From an uncultured Roseovarius sp. (GTDB lineage: Bacteria; Pseudomonadota; Alphaproteobacteria; Rhodobacterales; Rhodobacteraceae), in NCBI GenBank assembly GCA_947503145.1, contig CANNCP010000013.1:19925-83924 (forward strand): a stretch of 64,000 nucleotides of DNA, read 5' to 3'. Below, one piece after another: positions 34,311 through 44,878 of the stretch. Numbering within the stretch: position 1 is the first letter of the stretch; each line of letters begins with the position of its first letter. The notes under the pieces were generated by a model. That model did not search any database. It was not told the DNA's origin and worked only from the letters and a program-made list of their open reading frames with translations. A program made the translations under genes and the position numbers.

Positions 34311-35192
34311 TCACGGCGCACACCGGTAGAAGCCGCGGAACCCGGCGGTCAGGCCGGCATCCAGCTCAAGGGTCAGGTCGGCCTCCTGCATGGTTCCGTC
34401 CGCGTTCAGGGCACCGCCGCCCGGCGCGCTCACCTCTATGGCAAGACCGTCCGCGCGCGGCGCGGCGCCGGTCGCAATATCGCCTTCCGGCGCAACGTCC
34501 AGCCGCACCAGATCGCCGCTGAGTTTCACAAGGCCCGCCATGTCGTCACCGACCGAACCGATTGCGAGCACCGCGGGACTGTCGGAGGTGTAGGAGAACG
34601 TGCAGGTGGGACCATCTGGGAAAAGCCGCGCGATTTCCGCGTCACTCATGAAGCCCGGATCGAGAACCGGTATATTGGCCGTGGAAAGCGCCTGGTCGAG
34701 GCTCACGATTTCGCCGACACTCGACTCTTGCGGCTCGGACATCACGCCCGATGCCTCGATCTCGTCGACAAGATACCGCATCTGGGCAATTTCCTTGTCC
34801 TGGGCATAGATGATTTCATCGGCCAGCTTGCGCACGCGGGCATCTTCGATATTGGCCCGGCTCGACGTCATGATGGCGATGGAATGATGCGGGATCATCG
34901 CCCGCATGAAGCTGGTATCGCCGACCGTCACCTGGCTGCGCACCAGCCAGAGCGACGCTGCGAAGGCCAACGCTGCACCCGCAAAAATCGAGGCGTTGAT
35001 TGTCTTGCTGGAATACATTGACAACATGAATCCGAGCATGATGAAGGCCATTGTCGCGCCCATCAGGACCGCCATGTAGGCCCGTGTCTCCGACCAGAAG
35101 ACATGCGCCCAGAGGTAGGTATTGAGATACATCAGGATGAACATCACGACCGTCGAGGTCGCGATCATTGCGGCAAATCTCCAATATGACAT
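34311..35192 (-). CDS. DUF305 membrane protein with extra C-terminal domain
   Basis: 293 aa. About four hydrophobic helices span residues 5-85. Then comes the DUF305 signature SFMRAMIPHHSIAIMTSSRANI (about 95-116) and DKEIAQMRYLVDEI, a ferritin-like helical His/Met site. Most DUF305 proteins end there; this one has a further 150 residues with TCTFSYTSDSPAVLAIG and a final Cys (FRGFYRCAP), probably a periplasmic beta domain. The DUF305 region is associated with copper handling in many islands. A CueR-type box at 35224-35254 precedes it. Confidence 0.8.
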   Translation of the reverse strand: MSYWRFAAMIATSTVVMFILMYLNTYLWAHVFWSETRAYMAVLMGATMAFIMLGFMLSMYSSKTINASIFAGAALAFAASLWLVRSQVTVGDTSFMRAMIPHHSIAIMTSSRANIEDARVRKLADEIIYAQDKEIAQMRYLVDEIEASGVMSEPQESSVGEIVSLDQALSTANIPVLDPGFMSDAEIARLFPDGPTCTFSYTSDSPAVLAIGSVGDDMAGLVKLSGDLVRLDVAPEGDIATGAAPRADGLAIEVSAPGGGALNADGTMQEADLTLELDAGLTAGFRGFYRCAP

Positions 35193-35223
35193 GAGTGACC
35201 TTTCAGATTCGCGTTAAAACAAG

Positions 35224-35254
35224 GTAACGACCTTCCAGCGCTGGAGGGTTCCAA
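35224..35254 (-). promoter_or_regulatory. CueR-type promoter for DUF305
   Basis: On the minus strand: TTGGAA, a 19-bp spacer containing the dyad CCTCC-AGCGCT-GGAAGG, then CGTTAC. The spacing and dyad match the MerR/CueR layout, although both hexamers are weak. A perfect palindrome TTCCAAAGCTTTGGAA (35249-35264) overlaps the -35. Confidence 0.55.
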
Positions 35255-35285
35255 AGCTTTGGAAAGTCCAGATATGCGGCAGGCG

Positions 35286-35702
35286 TCAGGAATGTCGTCT
35301 GGTCGTGACCAGAAAGATGGTCGAAGCCGAACAGCTGATCAGCAAGAAACCGTTCAGCGCCTCAATCCCCGCCAGAAAGCGCAGATGACCTGTCGGATAG
35401 ATGTCGCCCAGCCCAAGGGAAGAATAATTCACCACTGAGAAATAGAACACATCCATGAATGAGTTCACGTCAGCTTGCGCAAAACCGCCAATGCCCGTCG
35501 GTTCGCCGATAAAGAAGCCGACCGCGTAGAGCCCTGCCTCGGCAATATGCGCGGCCGCCAGGACGTAAAGGGCAATCAACAGTGCACCTGTGCCGGTGAT
35601 GTGCTTCCGGTCGGTAAGGTGCATGGCGAATGCCATTGCACGCGCATGCAGGCCACCGCACAATCCGAAAAGAATGATGACCAGCCCTGCAGCCAGTGTC
35701 AT
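35286..35702 (-). CDS. Two-helix ion channel-like protein (Ion_trans_2 type)
   Basis: 138 aa. Membrane helices flank a re-entrant pore loop reading FYFSVVNYSSLGLGDIYPTG (about 87-106). The SSLGLGD filter resembles K+ channel TVGYGD but is not identical, so ion selectivity is uncertain. The loop and following helix (FLAGIEALNGFLLISCSASTIF) are typical of pore domains. It is 15 bp after the cueR stop and presumably in the copA-cueR transcript. It might balance charge during copper export (inference). Confidence 0.75.
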   Translation of the reverse strand: MTLAAGLVIILFGLCGGLHARAMAFAMHLTDRKHITGTGALLIALYVLAAAHIAEAGLYAVGFFIGEPTGIGGFAQADVNSFMDVFYFSVVNYSSLGLGDIYPTGHLRFLAGIEALNGFLLISCSASTIFLVTTRRHS

Positions 35703-35717
35703 ACGCGACTGTCCCTC

Positions 35718-36137
35718 TTAACCGGCTTCATTCAGCAGAGCGATTTCTTCCTCTTTCGCTGCAAGATCGGCCAGGATAGGGCAGTCGGGCCGGTGGTCTC
35801 CGGCGCAGGCATCGACGAGATGCGCAAGCGTCGCGCGCATCTCCGTCAACTCCGCGATCTTCCGGTCAATCCGGTCAAGCTGCACTTCGGCGATCTGTTT
35901 GACCTCGGAGCTGGTGCGGTCGTCGTCCTCGTAGAGCTTCAGGAGATTGCGGCAATCCTCGATGCTGAAGCCGAGCGCGCGGGCGCGCCCGAGGAATGCC
36001 AGCTTGTGCACGTCGCGGTCGCGAAAGCTGCGATAGCCGTTGGCGCTGCGCAGCGGCTTGACCAGCCCGATATCCTCGTAATAGCGGATTGTCTTGGCCG
36101 GCAGGCCGGAGCGTTCCGCGACATCTCCGATGTTCAT
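35718..36137 (-). CDS. cueR: CueR, Cu(I)-responsive MerR-family regulator
   Basis: 139 aa from ATG 36137 with AAGGAGG upstream. The MerR winged helix is NIGDVAERSGLPAKTIRYYE (about 2-21), followed by SANGYRSFRDRDVHKLAFL and a long dimerisation helix. The metal loop C111-x7-C119 (CAGDHRPDC) is the CueR spacing for monovalent coinage metals, and Ser77 is present at the position known to favour +1 ions. It activates promoters with 19-bp spacers by DNA distortion. It is encoded directly after copA and is the natural regulator of the seven boxes in this window. Confidence 0.93.
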   Translation of the reverse strand: MNIGDVAERSGLPAKTIRYYEDIGLVKPLRSANGYRSFRDRDVHKLAFLGRARALGFSIEDCRNLLKLYEDDDRTSSEVKQIAEVQLDRIDRKIAELTEMRATLAHLVDACAGDHRPDCPILADLAAKEEEIALLNEAG

Positions 36138-36150
36138 CTCAAAATCCTCC

Positions 36151-38658
<2,508 letters not shown>

Positions 38659-38685
38659 GGCGGACTCCTGTCTGGATTTGTCCGA

Positions 38686-38716
38686 AAGATAGGGGTTCCA
38701 CCTGATGGAAGGTCAA
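38686..38716 (-). promoter_or_regulatory. CueR-type promoter for copA-cueR
   Basis: Minus strand: TTGACC, 19-bp spacer with dyad TTCC-ATCAGGT-GGAA, then TATCTT. It lies 28-58 bp upstream of the copA ATG, and both hexamers are good. The long 19-bp spacer is the hallmark of MerR-type activation. Confidence 0.85.
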
Positions 38717-38744
38717 TAGGGTTCAAAAATATTCCATTCCGTCC

Positions 38745-38775
38745 TTGACCTTCCTGCGGTGGAAGACCTCACCTG
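38745..38775 (+). promoter_or_regulatory. CueR-type promoter for copZ
   Basis: TTGACC (38745-38750) followed by TTCC-TGCGGT-GGAA inside a 19-bp spacer. The -10 (CACCTG) is poor. It is divergent from the copA box, 28 bp away, and ends 24 bp before the copZ ATG. Confidence 0.7.
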
Positions 38776-38799
38776 AACTGGAATTCGAAGGAGATAGGC

Positions 38800-39006
38800 A
38801 TGACCAGATTGAGCGTACCGGACATGAGCTGCGGGCACTGCACCGCTGCAATCGAGAAGGCGATCAAGGCAATTGATCCAACCGCCAGGGTTTCCTGTGA
38901 CCTTGGGGCGCATATTGTCGAGGTGGAGAGCTTTCTAAGCGAGCGGGCCGTGTCCGAAGCAATTCGCGATGCCGGCTATGATGCAAAAACACCGGCAGCG
39001 ACCTGA
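38800..39006 (+). CDS. copZ: Copper chaperone CopZ-like HMA protein
   Basis: 68 aa single HMA domain: LSVPDMSCGHCTAAIEKAIK with metal-binding CGHC (about 11-14). The beta-alpha-beta fold continues through VEVESFLSERAVSEAIRDAGYDA. It delivers Cu+ to CopA in the cytoplasm. GAAGGAG precedes the ATG. It is monocistronic, divergent from copA and ended by the hairpin at 39011-39039. Confidence 0.92.
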   Translation: MTRLSVPDMSCGHCTAAIEKAIKAIDPTARVSCDLGAHIVEVESFLSERAVSEAIRDAGYDAKTPAAT

Positions 39007-39010
39007 TACG

Positions 39011-39039
39011 AAAAATGGCGCCGGCGGGTCCGGCGCCAT
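39011..39039 (-). terminator. Intrinsic terminator after the leftward dsbA-type gene
   Basis: ATGGCGCCGG (39015-39024) pairs perfectly with CCGGCGCCAT (39030-39039) around CGGGT. On the minus strand TTTTT follows (complement of 39011-39015). It ends the leftward operon begun at the CueR box 44740-44770 and may also stop copZ transcription from the other side. Confidence 0.8.
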
Positions 39040-39065
39040 TCCAACATCTGATCTGGCGAGCGAGA

Positions 39066-39794
39066 TCAATCACTTTCCCGTGTCTTGTCGACCAGAGCCT
39101 CCAGTTGATCCTGTTCGACAAATCCGGGCACAAGGGCGTCTCCGATCACGAAAGACGGTGTTCCGTTGAAACCGAGCGCCTGGGACAGGCGCATCGATTC
39201 GTCGATATGCTCCTGCACCTCGGACGCGTCCATATCGGTGCGCAATTGTTCGATATCGAGCCCGATCTCCTCGGCCAGGCGCATGACCGATGCTTCCTCG
39301 GCGCGCCCTTCCATACCCATCAGTGCCCAGTGAAACTCCTCGTATTTTCCCTGCTGCCTTGCGGCCAGGGCCGCTTTTGCCGCGAACACCGAATCTTCGT
39401 TGAGAATGGGCCATTCGCGATAAACGAGCCGAACATTACTGTCGGCATCCAGAAGCCCCTGAACTTCGGACATGGCCCGCTTGCAGTAAGGGCAGTTGTA
39501 GTCGAAGAACTCCACGACCGTGACATCGCCTTCGGGATTTCCGAGGACCGGCGCGTTCGGATCACGCTCGAGCAACTGGCGCTGGTTTTTCAGAACGTCG
39601 GCAGCTGCGTCTGCCCGGGTGGCCGCCTGCTCCTGTTCGAGCAACTGCACGGCTTCCATGACGATCTGCGGATTTTCCCGGATCGCTTCCAGCGCCAGTT
39701 CCTTGATCCGTGTATCGCTCGGCTCTTGCGCGAAGCCGGCAATCGGCACGATAGCCAGGCCAAGCGCCAGGGCTGCGGTTTTCATCGGGTGCAT
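39066..39794 (-). CDS. DsbA-family thiol oxidoreductase, periplasmic
   Basis: 242 aa from ATG 39794, two bases after the cytochrome stop, with AAGGA upstream. Signal peptide MKTAALALGLAIVPIAGFAQ, a helical N-terminal stretch, then a thioredoxin fold with FFDYNCPYCKRAMSEVQGLL (CPYC active site near 104-107) and cis-Pro loop GFNGTPSFVIGDALVPG (about 208-224). It is similar to Com1/ScsC-type DsbA proteins. It probably introduces or repairs disulphides of envelope proteins damaged by copper, and is last in the MCO/cytochrome operon before a terminator. Confidence 0.9.
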   Translation of the reverse strand: MHPMKTAALALGLAIVPIAGFAQEPSDTRIKELALEAIRENPQIVMEAVQLLEQEQAATRADAAADVLKNQRQLLERDPNAPVLGNPEGDVTVVEFFDYNCPYCKRAMSEVQGLLDADSNVRLVYREWPILNEDSVFAAKAALAARQQGKYEEFHWALMGMEGRAEEASVMRLAEEIGLDIEQLRTDMDASEVQEHIDESMRLSQALGFNGTPSFVIGDALVPGFVEQDQLEALVDKTRESD

Positions 39795-39796
39795 TG

Positions 39797-40273
39797 TCAA
39801 TTTCCTTCTCTCTGGGACTCGGCGGCACTGCGTTCGGCCTGAATCTGTTGTTGCCGATCCGGCCAGGTGGATTTGATATAGGCGAGGATGTTCCAGATCT
39901 GGTCGTCCCTCAGTTGATCGCCAAAGCCGGGCATGCCGCTTGCAAAATCAACGCCCTGTGCCGCGAGGGTCGCCTTGCCGCCGAGCCTGGTGTAGTCGAA
40001 GAGCACGCTGTCGGGATGATGCCAGGTATGGCCCGTTTCGTCATGCGGCGGCGCGGGCAGCGTGCCGTCCGGTCCAGGTGAGCGCCAGTCCGGCTGGCCC
40101 TCGAGGTTGGCGCCGTGGCAGGAGGCGCAGTAGCTCTGGTAGAGTTTCTCGCCCTGCGCCAGATCGGCGCTTTCCGGAGGAGCGCTGGTTTCGGCCCCGG
40201 CCTGCGTCATCAGCCATGCGCCCGCGGCGGCACCGGATAGAAGCACGGCGGAAAGGAGCAGGTATTTCCGCAT
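39797..40273 (-). CDS. Single-haem c-type cytochrome
   Basis: 158 aa from ATG 40273, overlapping the MCO stop (TGATG), with GGAGG upstream. An N-terminal anchor or signal KYLLLSAVLLSGAAAGAWLM precedes the haem site YCASCHGANLEG (about 49-60). MPGFGDQLRDDQIWNILAYI supplies the axial Met region. Probably an electron carrier paired with the adjacent multicopper oxidase in the periplasm. Confidence 0.9.
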   Translation of the reverse strand: MRKYLLLSAVLLSGAAAGAWLMTQAGAETSAPPESADLAQGEKLYQSYCASCHGANLEGQPDWRSPGPDGTLPAPPHDETGHTWHHPDSVLFDYTRLGGKATLAAQGVDFASGMPGFGDQLRDDQIWNILAYIKSTWPDRQQQIQAERSAAESQREGN

Positions 40274-41664
40274 CACGCCACCTCCAGCCAGGTCATCATG
40301 CCCGAGTCCGCATGGCTCAGCATGTGACAGTGAAACAGCCATTTTCCCGGATTGTCGACGACGAAAGCGATGGTCCGGGTCTCGCCGCCAAACATCAGCA
40401 GGGTGTCGCGGAAGGGGCCAAGGCCCGCGTCCCCGGTTACTTCCCGGAAATGCATCCCGTGCAGGTGCATTGCATGGGGGAAGGACGTGTCGTTGTAGAT
40501 TTCCAGCTTGATCGTCTCACCCACGGGCACGCTCACGAGCGGGGTGTCGGTCATCCCGATCGTCCCGTTGAAGGACCAGAACTGGTTTGCCTCGACCAAC
40601 TGGCGAAAGCTCTTGCGTTCGCCGTCGAGGGTGGCGGCATCGAGTGTGCCCATTGCCCCGCCCTGCATATTGAGCCGCGCCGTTACCGCTTTTTCCATGC
40701 CGGATATGTCCATGCGTGGGTTCGGGGGCAGGGGATGTGGCGACCCGCGCCGCGCCGCCGCCGCGCGGCCCGATACCGGAAACGCCACCTGTGAGACGCC
40801 CTCCTGATCCTCGACGCGCACAAGATGCGCTGTCTCGCCCGACGCCGCTGTGACGTCCACGATCAGATCGGCGCGCTGGCCCGGCCCAATGATCAGCACC
40901 TCACTTACTGGCTTGGGCTCGGACAGCGGCATGCCATCAAGGGCCACGGTCCAGCCTTCCATCCCGAAAATCGAAAGAACGAATATCCGGGCGTTGGCGG
41001 CATTGATCAGCCGCAGCCGCAGGCGTTCGTTCTGCTTCACGTCCAGCGACAGATCAAAGCGCCCGTTGGTGGCGATGAAGTTGCCGCGCCGCCCGGCATG
41101 GCTGCGATCATGGCGTGACGTGAAGTCGGGGTCGATCTGTGCCGTTTCGGGATCGAGAAGCCAGTCGTCGAGGATCAATACCTCCTCGCGGTCGATATCC
41201 GGCGCCTCGGGCTCTTCCACGATCAGCGCACCATAGAGTCCGCGCGCGACCTGCTCGGTTGACCGGTTGTGCGCGTGATACCAGTAGGTGCCGGCGTCCG
41301 GCACCACGAAATCATAGTCGAAACCCTGTCCCGGCTCGACAGCTGGCTGCGTCAGCCCGGGAACCCCGTCCATCGCGTTGTCGATGCGGATCCCGTGCCA
41401 ATGAACCGAACTTGCCTGCGGCAGTTCGTTCAGGAACGATCTCTGGATGCGGGCGCCTTGAGCCATCCGCAACTCGGGTCCCGGCATCGCGCCGTCATAG
41501 CCCCAGATTTCAGTCTTGGGATAGGTTGGGGGTGCAAGTTGGACGCGCGCGGGCCGGGCCTTGAGTTCGGTAAAGCGTGGCGTTGCAGCACGCGCCAGGG
41601 CCGGAACGGTCAGAGCCGCAATCGTCGCCGCGCCCTGCTCAAGAAATTCTCGCCGTGTCGTCAT
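40273..41664 (-). CDS. Multicopper oxidase, Tat-exported (CueO/CopA-type)
   Basis: 463 aa. Twin-arginine signal TTRREFLEQGAATIAALTVP. Copper ligands occur in the four standard blocks: SSVHWHGIRID (about 86-96), GTYWYHAHN (about 125-133), FPHAMHLHGMHF (about 398-409) and WLFHCHMLSHADSGMM (about 443-458), the last with T1 Cys, His and Met. It would oxidise Cu(I) to less toxic Cu(II) or act on other substrates. Compared with CueO there is no long Met-rich insert. A gap of 49 bp separates it from the upstream di-haem cytochrome. Confidence 0.95.
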   Translation of the reverse strand: MTTRREFLEQGAATIAALTVPALARAATPRFTELKARPARVQLAPPTYPKTEIWGYDGAMPGPELRMAQGARIQRSFLNELPQASSVHWHGIRIDNAMDGVPGLTQPAVEPGQGFDYDFVVPDAGTYWYHAHNRSTEQVARGLYGALIVEEPEAPDIDREEVLILDDWLLDPETAQIDPDFTSRHDRSHAGRRGNFIATNGRFDLSLDVKQNERLRLRLINAANARIFVLSIFGMEGWTVALDGMPLSEPKPVSEVLIIGPGQRADLIVDVTAASGETAHLVRVEDQEGVSQVAFPVSGRAAAARRGSPHPLPPNPRMDISGMEKAVTARLNMQGGAMGTLDAATLDGERKSFRQLVEANQFWSFNGTIGMTDTPLVSVPVGETIKLEIYNDTSFPHAMHLHGMHFREVTGDAGLGPFRDTLLMFGGETRTIAFVVDNPGKWLFHCHMLSHADSGMMTWLEVA

Positions 41665-41713
41665 CTTTTCCGTGTCCTTGAAATGTGCGGGGCGATACGC
41701 CGCCCCGCCCGTG

Positions 41714-42655
41714 TCAATCGATGGTTTTGCCGATACTCGGCGTCCCCGCCAAAGCCCTGCGTTCCGGTACATCGCTGTCGAGAAGATAGATCGCCATCGC
41801 TTTCGAATCGGACTTTGAGAGGAACCGCGTTCCGTTCTGGACAACCTCACCCATGCTGCCGCCGAACACGTCTCCTGACGGGGTAACACCACTTTGCAGA
41901 GCATATGACAGATTGGCGACGGTCCATCCGCGATCTGCCAGATCGTCGGACAGGATTGATGGTGCCTTGTTTCCACCGGGCAGGTCGTCGTTGCCGGCAA
42001 AAACGGCATCTGGCATCCGGCCGCCCGCGAGGTTCCGACCGGTGTGACAGGCCCCGCAATGGGCGGCGCCGCGCACGAGTTGCCGGCCGCGGTTCCAGTC
42101 GACGCTCTTTCCTTCCACCGGTTCGGTCTGCGGATCATGCATGAAAAGCGCACGCCATAGTTTCAGGCCCCAGCGTTGGTTGAACGGGAAACCGACATCG
42201 TGCGGTGGTGCGGGGTTGGTTACCGGTGCGACGGTCTGGAATGCTGCCCACATATCGGCGACGTCCTGATCGGAAAAATCCGCATAGAACGGATAGGTGA
42301 ATGCCGGAAAGAAGGGCTCGCCATCGGGCGAAACGCCCTGCCTGACAGTCATCGCGAAGTCAGACAGGCTCCAGTCTCCGATGCCGTGCTCGGGATCGGT
42401 GGTTATGTTCGGCGGGTAGAAGACGCCAAACGGGGTTTCGAGCGGGGCACCGCCCGCCAGCGGAGCGCCGCCATCCTCGAAATTCGTGTGACAGGCGATG
42501 CAACCGCTCGCGCGCGCCAGATAGGCACCGCGCTGGACATCGCCGGTCAACTCGATCTCGGCGGGCGGTCGGCCAATGGGCCAAACCACCAACGCCGCGA
42601 TTGCCGCCGTGCCGGAAAGGGCAAGGACGGCAACACCTGCAAGAACCCGCCTCAT
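41714..42655 (-). CDS. Di-haem c-type cytochrome
   Basis: 313 aa with an N-terminal membrane anchor or signal (VLAGVAVLALSGTAAIAALV). There are two haem c sites, GCIACHTNFED (near 52-56) and HCGACHTGRNL (near 200-204), each followed by cytochrome c features (FPAFTYPFYADFSDQDVADM in the first half). It resembles the cytochrome c subunits of membrane-bound alcohol/gluconate dehydrogenases and similar electron-transfer partners. One base separates it from the cytochrome c' gene stop. Probably passes electrons between periplasmic donors and the respiratory chain. Confidence 0.88.
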   Translation of the reverse strand: MRRVLAGVAVLALSGTAAIAALVVWPIGRPPAEIELTGDVQRGAYLARASGCIACHTNFEDGGAPLAGGAPLETPFGVFYPPNITTDPEHGIGDWSLSDFAMTVRQGVSPDGEPFFPAFTYPFYADFSDQDVADMWAAFQTVAPVTNPAPPHDVGFPFNQRWGLKLWRALFMHDPQTEPVEGKSVDWNRGRQLVRGAAHCGACHTGRNLAGGRMPDAVFAGNDDLPGGNKAPSILSDDLADRGWTVANLSYALQSGVTPSGDVFGGSMGEVVQNGTRFLSKSDSKAMAIYLLDSDVPERRALAGTPSIGKTID

Positions 42656-42656
42656 G

Positions 42657-43241
42657 TCATTTCACCTTCGCGCGGAAGCGGGTGTGACAGGACGAACAGG
42701 TGTCGCTGACCTTCGCGAAAACCGCGTTGGCGGGCATCTCGGCCAGTTCTTCGCGCCCCATCGTGTCATCGGCCATCATGTCACCACTGCCCATCATCGA
42801 GTTGGCTCCCATCATGTCGGAGCCGCCCATCATGACGCTTGTATTCGACATGGTGTCCGACTGACTTGCGGGTGCGTTGTCAGCGGCAAGAGCCAGGCCT
42901 TCGGCGTATCTGTGCAACTCCTCGGCCAGGCCTGCAAAGCTCTCCCAATCGTTCCATATGGCGTCTTTCGCGACCGATGGCATGCCTGCGCTGCCGTCCG
43001 GGAACAGACGGGTCATGGCATCGCCAGCGTGCATGCCGATGGTTTCCGCAGCGTGCCGCACGGTATCAGCATCATACGCCGTCTCGCCGCTCATCATCGG
43101 GGCGACCTGTTTCACGGCCTTGCCCATTGCCGACATCGCGTCCATGCGCTCCTTCACGATACCGGTCGCGCCGCTATGGGCGAGCGCCGCCGATGCCACG
43201 CCGACAAGCACGGCGGAAGTGATAATCCCTGTAGGTTTCAT
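42657..43241 (-). CDS. Cytochrome c'-like protein with Met-rich insertion
   Basis: 194 aa from ATG 43241 (AAGGA 7 bases upstream). Signal peptide ending ALAHSGA, a four-helix-bundle region (KERMDAMSAMGKAVKQVAPM), and a C-terminal haem site DTCSSCHTRFRAK, the cytochrome c' position. Between them lies SNTSVMMGGSDMMGANSMMG and more Met-Met-Gly repeats, absent from ordinary cytochrome c'. Such Met-rich runs bind Cu(I) in other proteins, so this may combine gas/electron chemistry with copper binding (inference). Confidence 0.85.
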   Translation of the reverse strand: MKPTGIITSAVLVGVASAALAHSGATGIVKERMDAMSAMGKAVKQVAPMMSGETAYDADTVRHAAETIGMHAGDAMTRLFPDGSAGMPSVAKDAIWNDWESFAGLAEELHRYAEGLALAADNAPASQSDTMSNTSVMMGGSDMMGANSMMGSGDMMADDTMGREELAEMPANAVFAKVSDTCSSCHTRFRAKVK

Positions 43242-43280
43242 GTCATTGTCCTTCAAATCCTGATTTCGAGACAGGTCCGA

Positions 43281-43637
43281 TCAGGTGAAGGATCGTGGAG
43301 GGGGCGGTTCATAGGCCGGACCGCTCCCGTCATGCGTTACGTGAGGAGGCCGGACCTTCGTGGTCGCGGCACGCCTGACGGGGTGTGCGCGCTCTGAATC
43401 CACCGTGATCGCCGCAAGTGCGCAGTCAATTCCCGGATGGCAATGTCCGAATGCCTCCTGGATGACAGTATGATCTTCGCCATGATCATCGTCGACCACG
43501 GCGTGCGTTGAGCTTGTCGCGGCGGGAGCAGAAGAATGGGCTTCAGCGCCCTGAGGGGTCAAGCCGAATGCGAAAAGCGCGCAGAGAATCATCGCGCGTA
43601 GCAAGCCGACAGGTTCAATTTTGCGTCTTTCGTTCAA
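43281..43637 (-). CDS. Hypothetical secreted protein of the cytochrome operon
   Basis: 118 aa. Signal peptide-like LLRAMILCALFAFGLTPQGAEA, then a His/Asp-rich stretch (HAVVDDDHGEDH) and CHPGIDCALAAI with two Cys. No family recognised. Its start overlaps the upstream cytochrome stop (ATGA), so it is co-translated. The mature part could be a small periplasmic metal-binding protein; this is inferred only from composition. Confidence 0.55.
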   Translation of the reverse strand: MNERRKIEPVGLLRAMILCALFAFGLTPQGAEAHSSAPAATSSTHAVVDDDHGEDHTVIQEAFGHCHPGIDCALAAITVDSERAHPVRRAATTKVRPPHVTHDGSGPAYEPPPPRSFT

Positions 43638-44092
43638 AAGATGCCGTTTTCCTTCTGAAGCTCACGAATGTAACGCGTGATCATTTTCACGTCGCCATCG
43701 GTCACACCCTCCACCGTCGGCATGTTGCCGAAGTTCCAGTGATGCGCACGGACGCCGTTTTTTGCCGCGAGGACGAATGCCATGTCGGAGTGATGGTTTG
43801 GCTCATAGGTCTTGTGTACAAGCGGTGGGGCGACGCCGTTCTGGCCCGCCGCATTCGCACCATGACACTCGGCGCATTTGGCGTCGAACGCCCGCTTTCC
43901 GATCTGCGCGTCCGCCGACAGTTCGGCGGGAAGCGCCACCTCGACGATCGGTGCGCCCTCGGCCAGGGTGCTGGTATCGGGCGGAATCATCGAATGGCCC
44001 GTGCCTTGCGTCGCCCGTTGCGTCGCATTCCAGTAGACCGCAAACCCCCCGACGAGAAAGAAGGCGACGATCGCCAGCAATGTCTTGTTCAT
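43634..44092 (-). CDS. Single-haem c-type cytochrome, membrane-anchored
   Basis: 152 aa. Uncleaved anchor or signal TLLAIVAFFLVGGFAVYW, haem site KCAECHGANAAGQNG (about 72-86), and NFGNMPTVEGVTDGDVKMIT with the likely axial Met. Second in the operon after the L,D-transpeptidase, 33 bp downstream. It belongs to the set of four haem c proteins encoded between 39.8 and 44.1 kb. Confidence 0.9.
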   Translation of the reverse strand: MNKTLLAIVAFFLVGGFAVYWNATQRATQGTGHSMIPPDTSTLAEGAPIVEVALPAELSADAQIGKRAFDAKCAECHGANAAGQNGVAPPLVHKTYEPNHHSDMAFVLAAKNGVRAHHWNFGNMPTVEGVTDGDVKMITRYIRELQKENGIF

Positions 44093-44125
44093 ACTTTTCT
44101 TGCCCCTCGCAACCGAATGCTTCGG

Positions 44126-44701
44126 TCAAATAAGTTTGACCTGTGTACCAACCGGCGATCTGTCGAAAACCTCGACAATTTGTTCGTTATAAAGGCCGAT
44201 ACAGCCATTCGACGATTTGCGACCGATCTTGCGCGTGTCGTTGGTGCCGTGAATGCGATAGTACTGCCAACTCAGGTGCATGGCACGAATACCCAGCGGA
44301 TTGTCCGGCCCGGGCGCCACATAGCGCGGCAGCGTCGGATCGCGCTCGATCATCGAGGGTGTCGGCGCCCAATCGGGGGCCTCATCCTTGAAGACCACTT
44401 CGGTATAACCGCGGCGTGTCAGCTCGTCGGACAACGGCACCGAGGTGGGATAGATACGCATCTCCCCATCGGCAGTCCAATGCTGGAGCACCCTGGTGTT
44501 CGTGTCCGAGAGCAGGATGCCTTTGCCAAGGCTGTCGAAGTGATCCTGCCAAGCGTGTAGCCGGAAGGAAGACATGTTGCGCCTCACCACGGACGCTTCC
44601 TCCGCCCGAAGAAGCGTTGGGGACGCCAGTGCGATAGCACCGCTGACTCCCGCCATCAGAAATCCACGCCGGTCGAGGGGGTTTTTGCCATGTTCTGTCA
44701 T
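44126..44701 (-). CDS. L,D-transpeptidase-like (YkuD), Tat-exported
   Basis: 191 aa. Twin-arginine signal DRRGFLMAGVSGAIALASP, then a YkuD domain ending YRIHGTNDTRKIGRKSSNGCIGLY with His and nucleophile Cys (about 148-171). It is first in the leftward operon and lies 39 bp from a strong CueR-type promoter. It is distinct from the L,D-transpeptidase at 25163 in sequence but of the same build. Periplasmic cross-linking of the wall is the expected role. Confidence 0.9.
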   Translation of the reverse strand: MTEHGKNPLDRRGFLMAGVSGAIALASPTLLRAEEASVVRRNMSSFRLHAWQDHFDSLGKGILLSDTNTRVLQHWTADGEMRIYPTSVPLSDELTRRGYTEVVFKDEAPDWAPTPSMIERDPTLPRYVAPGPDNPLGIRAMHLSWQYYRIHGTNDTRKIGRKSSNGCIGLYNEQIVEVFDRSPVGTQVKLI

Positions 44702-44739
44702 AACCTGCTCTCACATCTATTTCTTGCCTGTTTTAGCGG

Positions 44740-44770
44740 GATAAACCACCTTCCAGCACCGGAAGGTCAA
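44740..44770 (-). promoter_or_regulatory. CueR-type promoter for the leftward LDT/cytochrome/MCO operon
   Basis: Minus strand: TTGACC, 19-bp spacer with perfect dyad CCTTCC-GGTGCT-GGAAGG, then TTTATC. It begins 39 bp before the L,D-transpeptidase start. Back-to-back with the box at 44818. Confidence 0.85.
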
Positions 44771-44817
44771 GCAGATGCCCCCTGACAAGACCGTGATTTT
44801 TGTATCGGTTTGTATCG

Positions 44818-44848
44818 TTGACCTTCCGGCGCAGGAAGGCTTTAGCCC
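44818..44848 (+). promoter_or_regulatory. CueR-type promoter for the rightward thiol-redox operon
   Basis: TTGACC (44818-44823), 19-bp spacer with dyad CCTTCC-GGCGCA-GGAAGG, then TAGCCC (44843-44848). The -10 is weak but the dyad is perfect. It lies 30 bp before the ATG at 44879. Confidence 0.8.
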
Positions 44849-44878
44849 ATCTCCTGTATGCTTGGAGATGCAACGAAA

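Noticed and set aside
33183..35021. 612-codon open frame opposite the nuoB/D hybrid, nuoA and DUF305
   Set aside because: Shadow of three well-supported genes on the other strand.
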